Part shown: piece by piece, positions 18,626 to 27,698 of the stretch
Layout: every line of letters begins with the position of its first letter
Numbering within the stretch: the first letter of the stretch is position 1
DNA from: Streptomyces zhihengii
GTDB lineage: Bacteria > Actinomycetota > Actinomycetes > Streptomycetales > Streptomycetaceae
DNA length: 64,000 nt
Reading direction: 5' to 3'
Assembly: GCF_016919245.1 (NCBI RefSeq)
Contig: NZ_JAFEJA010000001.1
Location: forward strand, 1-64,000
Made by a program: the position numbers and the translations under genes
Notes under the pieces: generated by a model
Database searches by the model: none
Told to the model about the DNA's origin: nothing
What the model saw: the letters and a program-made list of their open reading frames with translations, nothing else

Positions 18626-19292
18626 GGCGGCTTCCTCTCACGGGACCTGCGCAACACGCGTTGCGGCAGGTGGGACCGCTGATCGTCGCAAAAGGTTGTA
18701 CGACATCGGGGGCGGGCGGTACGAGGCGGGCGGCCCCGTCCACGACACCGCGTACGCGTCGATCCGGGATGTCCCGCTGGGTGGGGGGCAGGGCGGCGGC
18801 CCGGTGCGGTTGGGGGGCGGTGCGGGCACGGGGCACTGGGCACGGGGCACGGACATCGGCACGGTCTCTGACACCGGCACCGGCACCGGCGCGCCCCGGA
18901 CGTCCGCGGCGTCCAACGGCCGTCGAGCGGTGCTGGCCACCGCTGCCCGGAGTTGGACGCTCTCACCGGGCACGCCCGCCCCTTCCCCGGATTCTCACGA
19001 AGCGCGAGGGCGAACCGCCGGCTTCGCGCTGCACCGGAGCCGGCGAGATGTGCGGAGGCGGTGGCTGGGATCCCGGAGAGGCCACCGACGACACGCAGAT
19101 GGCCGTCCTGGTCGCGGAGTCGCTGCTGGAGCGGGGCGGGCTGGACCTGCCGGACATCTTCTCCCGCTTTCAGCGGTGCTGTATCCGACAAACCTTCTCC
19201 GCCTCGCACAGCGCCTCGTGGATGGGAGCCACCGGTGAGACGGATCCGGCCCCGGTCCGGGGCGGGGTTCACCCGGTGTCTAGGGTGCGGGC
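18626..19292. other. Intergenic region with gene relic
   Basis: This 667-bp stretch lies between the divergent FG-GAP protein gene and the next plus-strand gene. Apart from the ADP-ribosylglycohydrolase relic at 19051-19176 I see no intact reading frame with a believable start. A low-complexity run of GGCAC units near 18830-18890 is the only other visible structure. Promoters for both flanking genes must lie here, but none could be assigned. Confidence 0.6.
19051..19176 (+). pseudogene. Relic of an ADP-ribosylglycohydrolase
   Basis: Forty-two codons translate to a segment containing ATDDTQMAVLVAESLLERGG followed by LDLPDIFSRFQR. This matches the N-terminal active-site region of ADP-ribosylglycohydrolases, where the TDDT acidic motif binds the catalytic Mg ions. 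Nothing upstream or downstream in this frame continues the family, and no start codon with a ribosome site precedes it. It is therefore a fragment left by deletion, not a working enzyme. Confidence 0.6.
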
Positions 19293-19796
19293 ATGGCTGT
19301 TCCCGAGATCATCCCCATCGCCTATGAGCCGGGCTACCGAACGAGCACCATCGGCCGGTTCGGCGGCGGCCAGTTCCTGGCGTCGGTCACCTACGCCCTC
19401 CCGGACGGGTTCGTGGCGGGGGACGGCTGGGAGGAGCAGAAGCGGCTCTTCGTCGTCCTGCACACGTTCGACCACGACGGGCGCCACCAGGAGTCCGACA
19501 TCTGGTGCGCCGGTACCTGGGCGGAGCAGATGCAGCGTCCGCATGACGAGCGTTCCGTGGTCGCCCGCGCGGAAGCCCGCCTGGCCGACGCCCTCGCCGG
19601 CCTCGCGGATCGTGAGTACTGCGACATCGCGATCCAGCCGTTCCAGCTCACCGTCGACGGCGTGGTCTTCGGCCTCATCACGGAGTGCCACGCCGAGAAC
19701 GAGAACAAGGACGAGGACACCGAGCACGACTGGGCTGAGCTCTATCCGGATCGGTTGGGCTTCTCGGCCCCGTGGAACGGCGAGTACGACTCCTGA
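19293..19796 (+). CDS. Conserved hypothetical protein (167 aa)
   Basis: ATG 19293 opens a 167-residue acidic cytoplasmic protein without signal peptide or membrane segment. It contains alternating strand-like stretches (QFLASVTYAL, RLFVVLHTFD, FQLTVDGVVFGLI) and an acidic tail rich in Glu and Asp. I do not recognise the family; it looks like the many single-copy Streptomyces hypotheticals. It stands alone between a relic and a convergent kinase gene. Confidence 0.7.
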   Translation: MAVPEIIPIAYEPGYRTSTIGRFGGGQFLASVTYALPDGFVAGDGWEEQKRLFVVLHTFDHDGRHQESDIWCAGTWAEQMQRPHDERSVVARAEARLADALAGLADREYCDIAIQPFQLTVDGVVFGLITECHAENENKDEDTEHDWAELYPDRLGFSAPWNGEYDS

Positions 19797-19991
19797 CGGA
19801 CCGAGCGGTCAGCAGAGTCGGGAGGTCACGGTCACCTCAGCCATGCCGATCCGCCTCTGCTGTTGTGCTCGGTGCCCTGACACAAAGGTGTCAGGAGTAC
19901 TGCGTCGTCAGCTTGGCTGTCGCCACCGTTGGCACAGCGCCGCGACCCGTCGGCCGGGCCCCGGAAGCCGCCTTCGCCGCCCCTGACATGT

Positions 19992-22853
19992 TCAGCTCTC
20001 GCAAAGCCTCTCCACCTCCCACCCGACCCGCAAGACCAGCGCCTCGACGAGTTCGTACAGCGCCGCGTCAGGGCCGTCCGCCGGATCGTGGCTCACAGCG
20101 AGCCGCGCCGCCTCACGCGCGTCGGTCTCGGCCAGCAGGACCAGTCCGTCCTGGCCGTGGATGTTGTACGTGTCCCCGTCATGGTGTCCGCGCTCGGTGC
20201 GAACGATGTCGGCGGCGACGCGGGCCGCTGCCTCGGGGGCAAATTCCACCAGCGCCTCCGCGATCTGCTGGGCGCCCTCACGGTCTGTCCGGACGGCGTC
20301 GACCGCGAGGGCCGTCGCCCACTGCCGGGCGTGCGGGGCGGCAGTCGTGATGATGTGCACCATCGTGTAGGCGGGCAGTGCCGCCTGGCTGATGTCCCGG
20401 GCGATGTGCGCGGCCTGTTCGAACAGTGCCATGGCTCGCTCGGGCTGGTCAGGTGCGATCTCCGCAGCCATGTCAGCGAGCAGGACCGCACGCATCTTCG
20501 GGTCTCCGATCGTGCGAGCCAGATCTGCGGCTCTGCCGGGATCGCGGTGGACCAGGGTGCGGGCGTGGTGCATGGCTATGTAGTCGTAGTCGTCGTCACC
20601 GCGCAGTCCGTCGACGATTGCCATGGCTTCGCTGAACAATCCGTCCGCACTGGTGGTGTCGTACGGGGCCAGGCTCGACGCCATGCACGTCAGGACGTAG
20701 GCGCGGGTCTCCGGCTGGTCGGCGGGGATGGCGCGAGCCACACGCTGCGCCCGAGGGAAGTCGCTGTGGAAGAGGCCGGAGAAGACGGTCGCCAACGCCT
20801 CCGCGCGTTCCACGTCGTCGCTGATGCCGCGGGCGATTCGTTCGGCACGGTCAGCATCCGCTGTGGCCATTTCTCCGAGCAACTGGTTCCGGGCGGAGCT
20901 GCGCGCGGGTTCCGGGAATGTCCGCAGAAGATGTTCAGCCCGTGCGAGATCGGTTGACGCGGCTTGCTCGACCGCTCTCCGGGCGATCTCCCGTTCGTCG
21001 TAGCCGGGCGGAGCCATGCGCACGGCCCGCTCGGGGTCGGTGCGCGCCAGCGCCAGCGCGGCGCGGCGCGTCAGCCTTTCCACTTCGGACGTGCCGATGC
21101 TGCCTTCGAGTCGGTGTGCGATGCGGGCGGCGCGTTCGGGATCCTTGGCGGTCTGGGCGTGGACGACGGCCAGGAGCACGCGGTCGGCCTGGTCCGGGTC
21201 GAGTTCACGGGTGATCCGTTCGGCACGCCGGGGGTCGGTGCCGGCCATCGCCTCGGCAACATCGGCCAGCGCACGGCCGGCAGCCGTCGGCTCGCCGATG
21301 GCACGTGCGATGCGTTCGGCGCGTGCGGGGGCCGTCGCCGCCATGGCTTCGGCGACCTCGGCCAGCGTCCGGGGCCCGCCCACCAGGGTGGCGATCTTCT
21401 CCGCACGCTCGGGAGCCACTGCCGCCAGGCCCACGGCCGCCACCGCGAGGGCGTCCCGCCGGGCGCCTTTGCTGAAGAGGCCCCGGATGCCCTCCGCCAG
21501 GGCGACGCCCTGCTCGGCGGCGGTGCGGGCCCACTCGTCATCGGCTCCCGCCAGCGCCTGCGCCACATGTGACAGGGCGGTCACCCGGTCGAGGCCCTGC
21601 GGCGCCTCGCCCGCGAGTCGCACGGCCTTCCCGGCCAGGTGCCTCCCGCGCTCCGCCTCCACGGGCGTGGCTGCCGCGGCGACCAACGCGAGAGCACGGG
21701 AGCGCAGTTGCGTGGCGTCGATGCTGCCGCTCACCGTCGTCGCACCGGAGATCAGACGACGGCAGTGCGTGATCCGCCTCCGGCGCAGCTCCCGCGCTCT
21801 CGCCTCTTCCGCTTCCTGTTCCCCGTCAGCGCGCCCCGCGTCCGCCCACCCCTCCGGGGTCGGGATCTCCACGTCCGATGTGAAGAACGAGAGGCCCCCG
21901 CCCGGCGAGGCCGTGGCCGGGAAGCCCGTGGCAGTGTCCGTGGCCGTGGCCGTGGCCCTGGCCCTGTCCGTGGCTGTCTCCGGGAAGTCCGTCGCACGGG
22001 CTTCGTCGATCATCGTCGTGAGGCGCGGCGGCAGCCAGGTCGCACCGGACGTTCCCCAGGTGGGCACCCGGTCGACGATCTGCTCGGCCGACGGCCGCTT
22101 CGCGGCCTCCTTGGCGAGGCAGTCCTCGATCAGCGCGATGCAGGTGCTGGGGACCCCTGACAGTCGCGCCGGCTCGTGCACCGCCCGGTAGTTGACGGCG
22201 TGCGCCGCGCCACTGCCGAAGGGCGGACGGCCTGTCGCGGCGTAGGCCAGCACCGCGCCCAGGGCGAACACGTCCGATGCCGGCTCCGCCAGGTCACCCA
22301 CGATGTACTCCGGCGCCATGAATCCGGGCGTGCCGATCACCACACCGGAAACCGTCAGTCGGGTGTCCTCCGCCGCCCGGGCGATGCCGAAGTCGATCAG
22401 CCGGGGACCGTCGGCGGCAAGGATCACGTTTCCCGGCTTCAGGTCACGGTGCACCACCCCGCAGGCGTGCACAGCCGCGAGTCCCTCGGCCAGGCCCGCG
22501 GCCAGCAGCCCCAGCGAAGGCTCCGGGAGTGCGCCGTGGCGGACAACGGCCTCCTCGAGGGAGAGCCCCGGGATGTAGGCCGTGGCCAGCCAGGGCGGAT
22601 CCCCGTCAGGGTCCGCGTCCAGAACGTGCGCCGTGTAGAAGCCGCCCACCTGCCGGGCCGCGTCCACCTCGCGCCTGAATCGCCCCCGGAAGCCCGGCGC
22701 ATCGGCCAGTTCGGCCCGGACCAGCTTCACCGCCAGCAGGCGGCCACCACGGGAGCGGCCGAGGAACACCTGCCCCATTCCGCCGCCGCCCAGCCGCTTC
22801 ACCAACTGGTACGCACCGATCCGCCGGGGGTCCTCCGCCCGCAGGTCCTCCAC
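19992..22853 (-). CDS. Serine/threonine protein kinase with C-terminal helical repeats (953 aa)
   Basis: The start is taken as GTG 22853, with GGTGGAGGAA ending five bases upstream; the frame extends further 5' but without such a site. The first 270 residues are a Hanks-type kinase: glycine loop LGGGGMGQVF, lysine in AVKLVR, catalytic HRDLKPGN, DFG and GTPGFMAPE. No transmembrane helix or PASTA domain follows. A low-complexity RATATATD stretch leads to about 550 residues of degenerate helical repeats of roughly 30-35 residues, each with a PERAERIAR-like core, resembling TPR or HEAT solenoids. The kinase is therefore cytoplasmic, and the solenoid probably recruits partners or substrates. The gene stands alone. 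Confidence 0.88.
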   Translation of the reverse strand: MEDLRAEDPRRIGAYQLVKRLGGGGMGQVFLGRSRGGRLLAVKLVRAELADAPGFRGRFRREVDAARQVGGFYTAHVLDADPDGDPPWLATAYIPGLSLEEAVVRHGALPEPSLGLLAAGLAEGLAAVHACGVVHRDLKPGNVILAADGPRLIDFGIARAAEDTRLTVSGVVIGTPGFMAPEYIVGDLAEPASDVFALGAVLAYAATGRPPFGSGAAHAVNYRAVHEPARLSGVPSTCIALIEDCLAKEAAKRPSAEQIVDRVPTWGTSGATWLPPRLTTMIDEARATDFPETATDRARATATATDTATGFPATASPGGGLSFFTSDVEIPTPEGWADAGRADGEQEAEEARARELRRRRITHCRRLISGATTVSGSIDATQLRSRALALVAAAATPVEAERGRHLAGKAVRLAGEAPQGLDRVTALSHVAQALAGADDEWARTAAEQGVALAEGIRGLFSKGARRDALAVAAVGLAAVAPERAEKIATLVGGPRTLAEVAEAMAATAPARAERIARAIGEPTAAGRALADVAEAMAGTDPRRAERITRELDPDQADRVLLAVVHAQTAKDPERAARIAHRLEGSIGTSEVERLTRRAALALARTDPERAVRMAPPGYDEREIARRAVEQAASTDLARAEHLLRTFPEPARSSARNQLLGEMATADADRAERIARGISDDVERAEALATVFSGLFHSDFPRAQRVARAIPADQPETRAYVLTCMASSLAPYDTTSADGLFSEAMAIVDGLRGDDDYDYIAMHHARTLVHRDPGRAADLARTIGDPKMRAVLLADMAAEIAPDQPERAMALFEQAAHIARDISQAALPAYTMVHIITTAAPHARQWATALAVDAVRTDREGAQQIAEALVEFAPEAAARVAADIVRTERGHHDGDTYNIHGQDGLVLLAETDAREAARLAVSHDPADGPDAALYELVEALVLRVGWEVERLCES

Positions 22854-23376
22854 GCCGCTTCCTCCACCGCTCGTCGCACCGGTATGCCCCGCCCCGGCGT
22901 CCGGCATCCGGGGGTGGCAACCGAGACCTACCCAACGGGACATCGGCAGCAGCGGTGCCGGTTCCGAGACCGCGGCTCCCGGCCCGCTGTGCAGGTTCCG
23001 AGGCTGCGGATCCCAACCCGGCGTCGTACTGCGGCGATTCACCGCCCCTGGCGTCCGTGCGGCAACCGGATCTGACGTACCCGCCGCGGCACCGGGGCCG
23101 GGTACCGGGACCACACGGCCGCCCCGGCCCCGAACCCGTTCGCCGCGACGGTGCCGCGGTGCGCGAGGCGCCGCGCCGCCCCCCCTCCCCCACCGGAGCC
23201 CAGTTGACGGCGCCCGCGGGCGGGCTGCTGAGACGATAGGGCTGACCGTTGCCGGATCGCGCGGCAGGGCCGGGCGGATGCGTGTGGTGGGTTCTCGGGG
23301 GTGTGGCGGTGAACGGGGTCGGACAGCGGGGAGCATTCAGCGTGGACGGTGCCGGCCCGGGGGCGGGCCGTTCCCC
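22854..23376. other. Divergent intergenic region
   Basis: About 520 bp separate the kinase start from the next plus-strand gene. Both strands have open frames, but none has a ribosome site or recognisable product. The promoters of the two flanking genes are expected here; I cannot point to convincing -35/-10 pairs. Confidence 0.5.
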
Positions 23377-24189
23377 TTGAGTTTCAGCGTCCGGGAGGGC
23401 GAGGGGCTGTGGCAGGTGAGGGCGGCCGCGGCACAGGCGGGCGAGTTGGCGGACCTGCTCGTGGCGGCCGGGGCGAACGACGCGGTGGCGGTGGTGTCCT
23501 TGGAGACCAACTCCTGTCTGGACGAGGAGTGGCGTCCGCTGCGGCCGTCGCTGGTCGCGGCCGCACTCGGCGTGCCGTGCACGGTCCACCCCATCGGGTC
23601 CTGGGCGTCCGGAACCATCGGGCTCTCGGACGAGATCCTGGTGATGGAGCGCGGCCTGCTGCCGCGTCTGTTCGACGGCAGCTGGTCGCCGTACGAACTC
23701 GCGCTCGTCGACGTGGCCCCGGACGTGACCCCGGATCAGCTCGACGAGCTCGCGCTGGCGATCGGCACGGCCGGTGCCGGCGAGCCGCTTCTGGGCCGGC
23801 TGGGCGACTGCCGGATCTGGTTCTCGGGCCACGACGACTGCTACGTGTCGCTGGAGACCCGCGACCCCGCTCTGCCGGCCGCGCTCCTCGCGCGTCTGCC
23901 GGCCCTGCTGGCCGGACGCGCCCTCGCCGAAATCACCGGCCGCATCGGACTCGCCGAGGCGGAGGCGCCGCCCGTCCCCGAGCCCGGGGCCTGGCTGGCC
24001 GAACGGCTGATGGCCATGGCACCGCACTGGATCGGAGCGCCGGCGGACGTCACCGAGGAGCTGGTCGTCATCGGGCTCGCCGCCCTGCCGGAGCCGTGGC
24101 GGCTCGGCGTTCCGTTCCCTGCGCGGGCCGACCTCGTCGCGGCGCTCGACGTACCCCGCGGCAACTGGCGGCTCACGGCCGCAAAGTGA
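23377..24189 (+). CDS. Conserved hypothetical protein (about 270 aa)
   Basis: The open frame begins at 23278, but its first 33 codons look non-coding (Gly/Arg-rich). TTG 23377 is chosen because strand-like, codon-biased sequence starts there (SFSVREGEGLWQVRAAAA); a GTG near 23416 is an alternative. The product is a soluble, acidic alpha/beta protein with no signal peptide. It contains two VSLET segments about 90 residues apart, which suggests a duplicated fold. I do not recognise the family. It precedes another hypothetical gene by about 80 bp. Confidence 0.65.
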   Translation: MSFSVREGEGLWQVRAAAAQAGELADLLVAAGANDAVAVVSLETNSCLDEEWRPLRPSLVAAALGVPCTVHPIGSWASGTIGLSDEILVMERGLLPRLFDGSWSPYELALVDVAPDVTPDQLDELALAIGTAGAGEPLLGRLGDCRIWFSGHDDCYVSLETRDPALPAALLARLPALLAGRALAEITGRIGLAEAEAPPVPEPGAWLAERLMAMAPHWIGAPADVTEELVVIGLAALPEPWRLGVPFPARADLVAALDVPRGNWRLTAAK

Positions 24190-24267
24190 CCTGAAGGGGC
24201 CGAGGACGGTCACCGAGTTCGAGCCGATCAGGCGCCGCCTCGTCCGTCACCCGGACGGCGTGATGGG

Positions 24268-24819
24268 ATGGCCCACATGAAGGAACTTCTCGCGGAGATG
24301 ACCGAACCGTACGGAGGCGGAAAGGGGTTCCGCTTCAAGATTCGCGACGTACGGATCGACGGCGGCGGCCCCGTGCTGCGCGTCGCCGCCGGCGGCACCT
24401 ACACCCTCGCCTTCGCGCTGCTCCACGACTGCGCCGAGTGCGGCAACGCCGTCAACCAGGTCATCGTCGGGCTGGCGGGTGAGAACCGCGCGCAGGCGTC
24501 CGTGTGGAACGGCAAGCAGCGCAGTGGCGGAAGCCTGCGGGTCGTCAACCCCGGCACCGGTGTCGAGGCACTGGCGGAGGACAACCCGGGCCCGGCCGAG
24601 TGGGTCGAGGTCTCCTGCGACCTCGTCGTCCCGGACGAGCCCGGCACCTACTCCGTCCGTGCGCGCTACGCCCAGGCGTACCAGGGACGATTGATGACCC
24701 CCGCGGGCCGCGCGGTGCCCCAGCGCGAGTTCCCGGACGCTCTCGGCTGGTGGACGGTCGACCGGCCCGACGGCCCCGGACCGGAGTCGGCCATCGGCAC
24801 GATCATCGTGGAGCCCTGA
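24268..24819 (+). CDS. Conserved hypothetical protein (183 aa)
   Basis: The gene starts at ATG 24268 (MAHMKELLAEM); the second Met is a possible alternative. It encodes a beta-rich soluble protein with an internal CAECGN motif around residues 51-56 that could bind metal or form a disulphide. The strands LRVAAGGTYTLAFALL, WVEVSCDLVV and GTYSVRARYAQAY resemble an immunoglobulin-like sandwich. No family name can be given. It probably forms a short unit with the preceding gene. Confidence 0.65.
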   Translation: MAHMKELLAEMTEPYGGGKGFRFKIRDVRIDGGGPVLRVAAGGTYTLAFALLHDCAECGNAVNQVIVGLAGENRAQASVWNGKQRSGGSLRVVNPGTGVEALAEDNPGPAEWVEVSCDLVVPDEPGTYSVRARYAQAYQGRLMTPAGRAVPQREFPDALGWWTVDRPDGPGPESAIGTIIVEP

Positions 24820-24849
24820 GGCGAACTCGCCGGGGCGCCGCGCGGCGCG

Positions 24850-24876
24850 GACCGGGGCTCGCAGTTCCGGTCACGG
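24850..24876 (+). pseudogene. Possible remnant of an IS3-type transposase
   Basis: Nine codons read DRGSQFRSR, which matches the strongly conserved DRGSQF segment around the second Asp of IS3-family OrfB integrase cores. No further matching sequence is visible in any frame nearby. A nine-residue match can arise by chance, so this is a weak call. Confidence 0.25.
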
Positions 24877-25011
24877 AGGTTGCCGCCGTACTCCCTCGGC
24901 ACGGCGGCCTGGATGGTCGATCAGTTCGTCGCCGCGGTGTGAACGGCCTTCGGCGTGCTCAGCGGGCGGTGAACACGCCCGGGAGGACGACCGAGCCGGC
25001 GAAGGCCGTGC

Positions 25012-25815
25012 TCATGCCGGCTGTCCGGTGGTGAAGAAGCCGGTCAGGACGGGGGCGAGGAGCTCGGGTGCGATGGTGTGCTCCTGGCCGGGGAAGACGT
25101 GCAGGGTGAAGTTGTCGGCGAGTGCGGCGAGTTCCCGCGCGCCGGTGAGCATGTGCGGCGCGCCCGCGTCCCCGGTGCCGACGAGGACGGGTACGTTCAC
25201 GGCCTGCCAGCGGCCGGCGGGCAGCGGCCGGCCGGACATGGTGTCGCCCATGATCCGGCCGTCGTAGGGCAGGGTGCGGGCGGTTGCTTCCATGCCGGTC
25301 CAGAAGGGGGCCTGCCGCATCCCGGCCACGGCCTCGGCGGGCATGCCCACCGCCGCGGTCATGAAGTAGGCCGCGGCATCGCCGTACGCCCCCTGCTTCA
25401 CGAGGTCCGTCAGGTGAGCGACGTAGTCGTCGGGCAGCGGGGGGCGGCTGGAGTCGGTGATGAAGGGCGGCTCGTAGAGGGCCAGTCGGGAGACGGCGCT
25501 GCCTCGAGCCGCGGCTTCCAGGGACAGGACGGCGCCGGAGGACATGCCGAAGACCATCGCCTCGCCGCCCGCGCGCTCGATCAGGGCGTCCAGGTCCTCG
25601 ACTTCGCGCTGTACGTCGTAGTCGGGGCTGTCGCCGCTGTCTCCGCGGCCCCTGCGGTCGTAGGTGATCACGGTGAGGTGCTCGGCCAGCAGGCCGGCGA
25701 GCGCGGCGGAATCGCCGCGTGCCATGAAGGCGCCGCCGACGAGCACCACTGCGGGGCCCGAGCCCTGCTGCTCGTAGGCGATGGCCGTACCGTCGGCAGA
25801 GATCACCTGGTTCAT
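25012..25815 (-). CDS. Alpha/beta-fold hydrolase (267 aa)
   Basis: The protein shows the classic alpha/beta hydrolase layout: an oxyanion-region GGAF after the first strand, TYDRRGRGDSGDS, the nucleophile elbow GMSSGA (serine near 93), an acidic residue in VLVGTGDAGAP and the catalytic histidine in GQEHTIAP near the C-terminus. Length is normal for small esterases, haloperoxidase-like enzymes and lactonases; the substrate cannot be told. It is cytoplasmic. A GGAG lies nine bases before the ATG. A 13-bp dyad at 25842-25872, about 27 bp upstream, is likely its operator. No regulator gene is adjacent. Confidence 0.85.
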   Translation of the reverse strand: MNQVISADGTAIAYEQQGSGPAVVLVGGAFMARGDSAALAGLLAEHLTVITYDRRGRGDSGDSPDYDVQREVEDLDALIERAGGEAMVFGMSSGAVLSLEAAARGSAVSRLALYEPPFITDSSRPPLPDDYVAHLTDLVKQGAYGDAAAYFMTAAVGMPAEAVAGMRQAPFWTGMEATARTLPYDGRIMGDTMSGRPLPAGRWQAVNVPVLVGTGDAGAPHMLTGARELAALADNFTLHVFPGQEHTIAPELLAPVLTGFFTTGQPA

Positions 25816-25841
25816 GGGAAATCACTCCATATGTCTGCGGG

Positions 25842-25872
25842 TTCGGAGGTCCGCACCCGGCGGACCTCGGAA
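25842..25872 (-). promoter_or_regulatory. 13-bp dyad upstream of the hydrolase gene
   Basis: Arms 25842-25854 and 25860-25872 are complementary at 12 of 13 positions around a 5-bp centre (arm core GAGGTCCGC). The dyad lies 27-57 bp upstream of the hydrolase ATG, where a repressor would block transcription. The cognate regulator is unknown. Confidence 0.5.
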
Positions 25873-25977
25873 CTGGACGGTACAGGCGCCTGGCGTGCGC
25901 GTGCCCGGTCGCACCGTGAGCCGCCGTCCGCACCAGCGCAAGGAGCAGCCCGGGCGGGGGCGCGTCCTGCACGGTGC

Positions 25978-26009
25978 GGGTGTGCCGCGGCTGCTGCCGC
26001 GGCACACCC
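25978..26009 (-). terminator. Perfect 14-bp hairpin between the S18 operon and the hydrolase
   Basis: Arms 25978-25991 and 25996-26009 pair perfectly over 14 bp around a TGCT loop. The hairpin lies downstream of the L33-L31-CobW-S18 operon and upstream of the hydrolase promoter, so it most likely terminates the ribosomal protein transcript. It has no T-tract. Confidence 0.65.
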
Positions 26010-26115
26010 GGGATTCCCTGCGGCGGCCCCTCCGCTCAGCCGGCGGCCCTGCGCCGTACCGTGCCGGACGGGGCCCAGGTCCGGGTCACGGGCTGCCCGG
26101 GCTGCTGCGAGGGGC

Positions 26116-26197
26116 AGCCGGGCCCTTGCGAAGCCGCTCGGCCCGGCCCGGACAGGGGGAAGCCGGGCCCTTGCGGAGCCGCTCGGCCCGGCCCGGA
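26116..26197. repeat. Two 37-bp direct repeats downstream of S18
   Basis: Copies at 26116-26152 and 26161-26197 match at 36 of 37 positions. Each copy contains a CCGGGCC...GGCCCGG stem and can fold into its own hairpin, so the pair looks like a duplicated terminator for the minus-strand ribosomal protein operon. Confidence 0.75.
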
Positions 26198-26224
26198 TAC
26201 AGGGCCGGGACCGGTCCGCGGCCG

Positions 26225-26461
26225 TCAGCGGCCTGCGTACGGGAGGAGTGACATCTCGCGGGCGTTCTTGATCGCGGCGGCGAGGGCGCGCTGCTGCCGG
26301 GCCGTCACACGGGTGACGCGTCGGCTGCGGATCTTGCCGCGGTCGGAGATGAACTTCCGCAGCAGGTCGGTGTCCTTGTAGTCGATGTACGTGATGCCGG
26401 CCGCGTCGAGCGGGTTGGGACGGGACTGGACGGGCTTGCGGGGGTCGGGACGTCGGGCCAT
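26225..26461 (-). CDS. rpsR2: 30S ribosomal protein S18, zinc-independent paralogue
   Basis: The 78-residue product has the S18 signature: a [12 protein letters not shown] segment followed by [18 protein letters not shown] and the C-terminal [13 protein letters not shown]. It contains no cysteine. Actinobacteria typically keep a second, cysteine-lacking copy of several ribosomal proteins that is derepressed under zinc starvation and replaces the zinc-binding copy. It is the last gene of the minus-strand unit L33-L31-CobW-S18, 85 bp after the CobW-like gene. The 2 in the symbol marks the paralogue by analogy. Confidence 0.92.
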   Translation of the reverse strand: MARRPDPRKPVQSRPNPLDAAGITYIDYKDTDLLRKFISDRGKIRSRRVTRVTARQQRALAAAIKNAREMSLLPYAGR

Positions 26462-26546
26462 GTCGGTGTCTCCTTGCGGGGAGCTTTCGCTCAGGGTCGT
26501 GCCGGGCGGTGAACGGGCCGTACGGGTGGGGCTGCGCCGGCGGACG

Positions 26547-27698
26547 TCAGGCCGCGTCGAGGAGGGCGTCGAAGGCGGCGGGCAGGTGCTTCCACGACTC
26601 GCGCCCCGACGCGTACTCCGCGTCCGTCAGGAGGCAGGAGTCGAGGAGGCGTTCCAGTCCGTCGCGGTCGAGCCCGGGCGAGGTGAACACGAGGTGCTGG
26701 CAGCAGTCACCGTGGTCGGGGTGCCAGTCGAGCGCCGCCGCAGCCCGGCGCACGGGCGGCACCATCTCCCAGGCCGCGTCCGGCAGCGAAGCCAGCCAGG
26801 GGCCGGCACTCTCCACGCACAGTGCACCGCCGGCGGCGTCCCAGGCGAGCAGGGTGTCGGGCCGGTCGGCGAGCCAGAACCTGCCACGGCTGCGGGCCGC
26901 GGCGCAGCACAGGTCCTCGAGCGCCCGGTAGAGGCGTTCGGGGTGGAACGGGCGCCTGCGGTGCCAGACGAGGGTGGCGACGCCGGCCTCGTCGGCCTCC
27001 TGGGGCAGCAGCGCACACGCGGGGTGCTGCGCGGCTGCCGCGGCCTCGGCGTCGAACCCGGCGAACGCCGCCCGGGCGAGCTCGACGGAATGCGCCGGCA
27101 CGCGCCGCGCGGTGGGGTGCAACTGGGCGAGGAGGGCGTGGTCCTCGTCGTCGGCCTCGTCACTGTCGACGACGGCGAGGACGGGGGCGTACTCCAGCTG
27201 GCGGGCCCAGGTGTCACCGACGGTCCGCCGGTCGGTGGCGGCCGCGGCAAGGCCGGCTTCGGCCAGGTCGTCGCCGTTGCCGAGGTAGGGCAGGACGAGG
27301 GCAGGGTCCACCGCGGTGATCACGTTCGTCAGGGCGAGCCGGTCCCCACCGTGGGCGGTGATCACCTCGGCCATGCCCTTCGGTTCGACCGAGTCCCAGA
27401 GTTCGACCACGGCGAGGCGGGTCAGGCCGCCGTCCGCGAGCCGTTCCAGTTCGGGCACGAGGTCCTCGCGCAGAGCACAGCACGCGCAGTCGTTCACCAG
27501 GGGCGCCTCCTCCCGGGAAACGGTCCCCTGCGCGTCGCGGATCACCCGCAGGACGCTGCCCTCGGGTGCCCCGCCCAGATCGTGGTGCAGGGCCACGCTT
27601 CCGGGGACGGATCCAAGGAGGCGGTCGACGACCTCGGTCCGGGCGTCGGAGTGCAGGCCGGCGACGACGACGACCGGGAGCTGGTGCTCGCGGGCCAT
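26547..27698 (-). CDS. CobW/COG0523-like protein lacking the P-loop (383 aa)
   Basis: The protein follows the CobW (COG0523) plan: an N-terminal GTPase-like domain with a CACC motif in [12 protein letters not shown] (the CxCC metal motif of the family) and a CobW C-terminal domain with the [14 protein letters not shown] and [10 protein letters not shown] segments. Where family members have GxxGxGKTT, this one reads [12 protein letters not shown]. The Walker A motif is therefore lost and nucleotide hydrolysis is doubtful. Mycobacterial Rv0106/Mrf, encoded with C-minus ribosomal proteins and known to recruit a hibernation factor to zinc-depleted ribosomes, also lacks the P-loop; a similar role is inferred. 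Its ATG overlaps the L31 stop by one base (TGATG). Confidence 0.85.
   Translation of the reverse strand: MAREHQLPVVVVAGLHSDARTEVVDRLLGSVPGSVALHHDLGGAPEGSVLRVIRDAQGTVSREEAPLVNDCACCALREDLVPELERLADGGLTRLAVVELWDSVEPKGMAEVITAHGGDRLALTNVITAVDPALVLPYLGNGDDLAEAGLAAAATDRRTVGDTWARQLEYAPVLAVVDSDEADDEDHALLAQLHPTARRVPAHSVELARAAFAGFDAEAAAAAQHPACALLPQEADEAGVATLVWHRRRPFHPERLYRALEDLCCAAARSRGRFWLADRPDTLLAWDAAGGALCVESAGPWLASLPDAAWEMVPPVRRAAAALDWHPDHGDCCQHLVFTSPGLDRDGLERLLDSCLLTDAEYASGRESWKHLPAAFDALLDAA

Noticed and set aside
19797..19991. Protein-like tail VSGVLRRQLGCRHRWHSAAT as a possible transposase remnant
   Set aside because: No conserved transposase motif or inverted ends could be identified.
21928..21990. 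GGCCGT-type repeats that look like a short tandem array
   Set aside because: They are low-complexity codons (RATATATD) in the linker of the kinase, not a separate repeat element.
26116..26197. Possible two-unit CRISPR-like repeat with an 8-bp spacer
   Set aside because: Only two copies, the interval is too short for a spacer, no cas genes are nearby, and each copy folds as a terminator-like hairpin.
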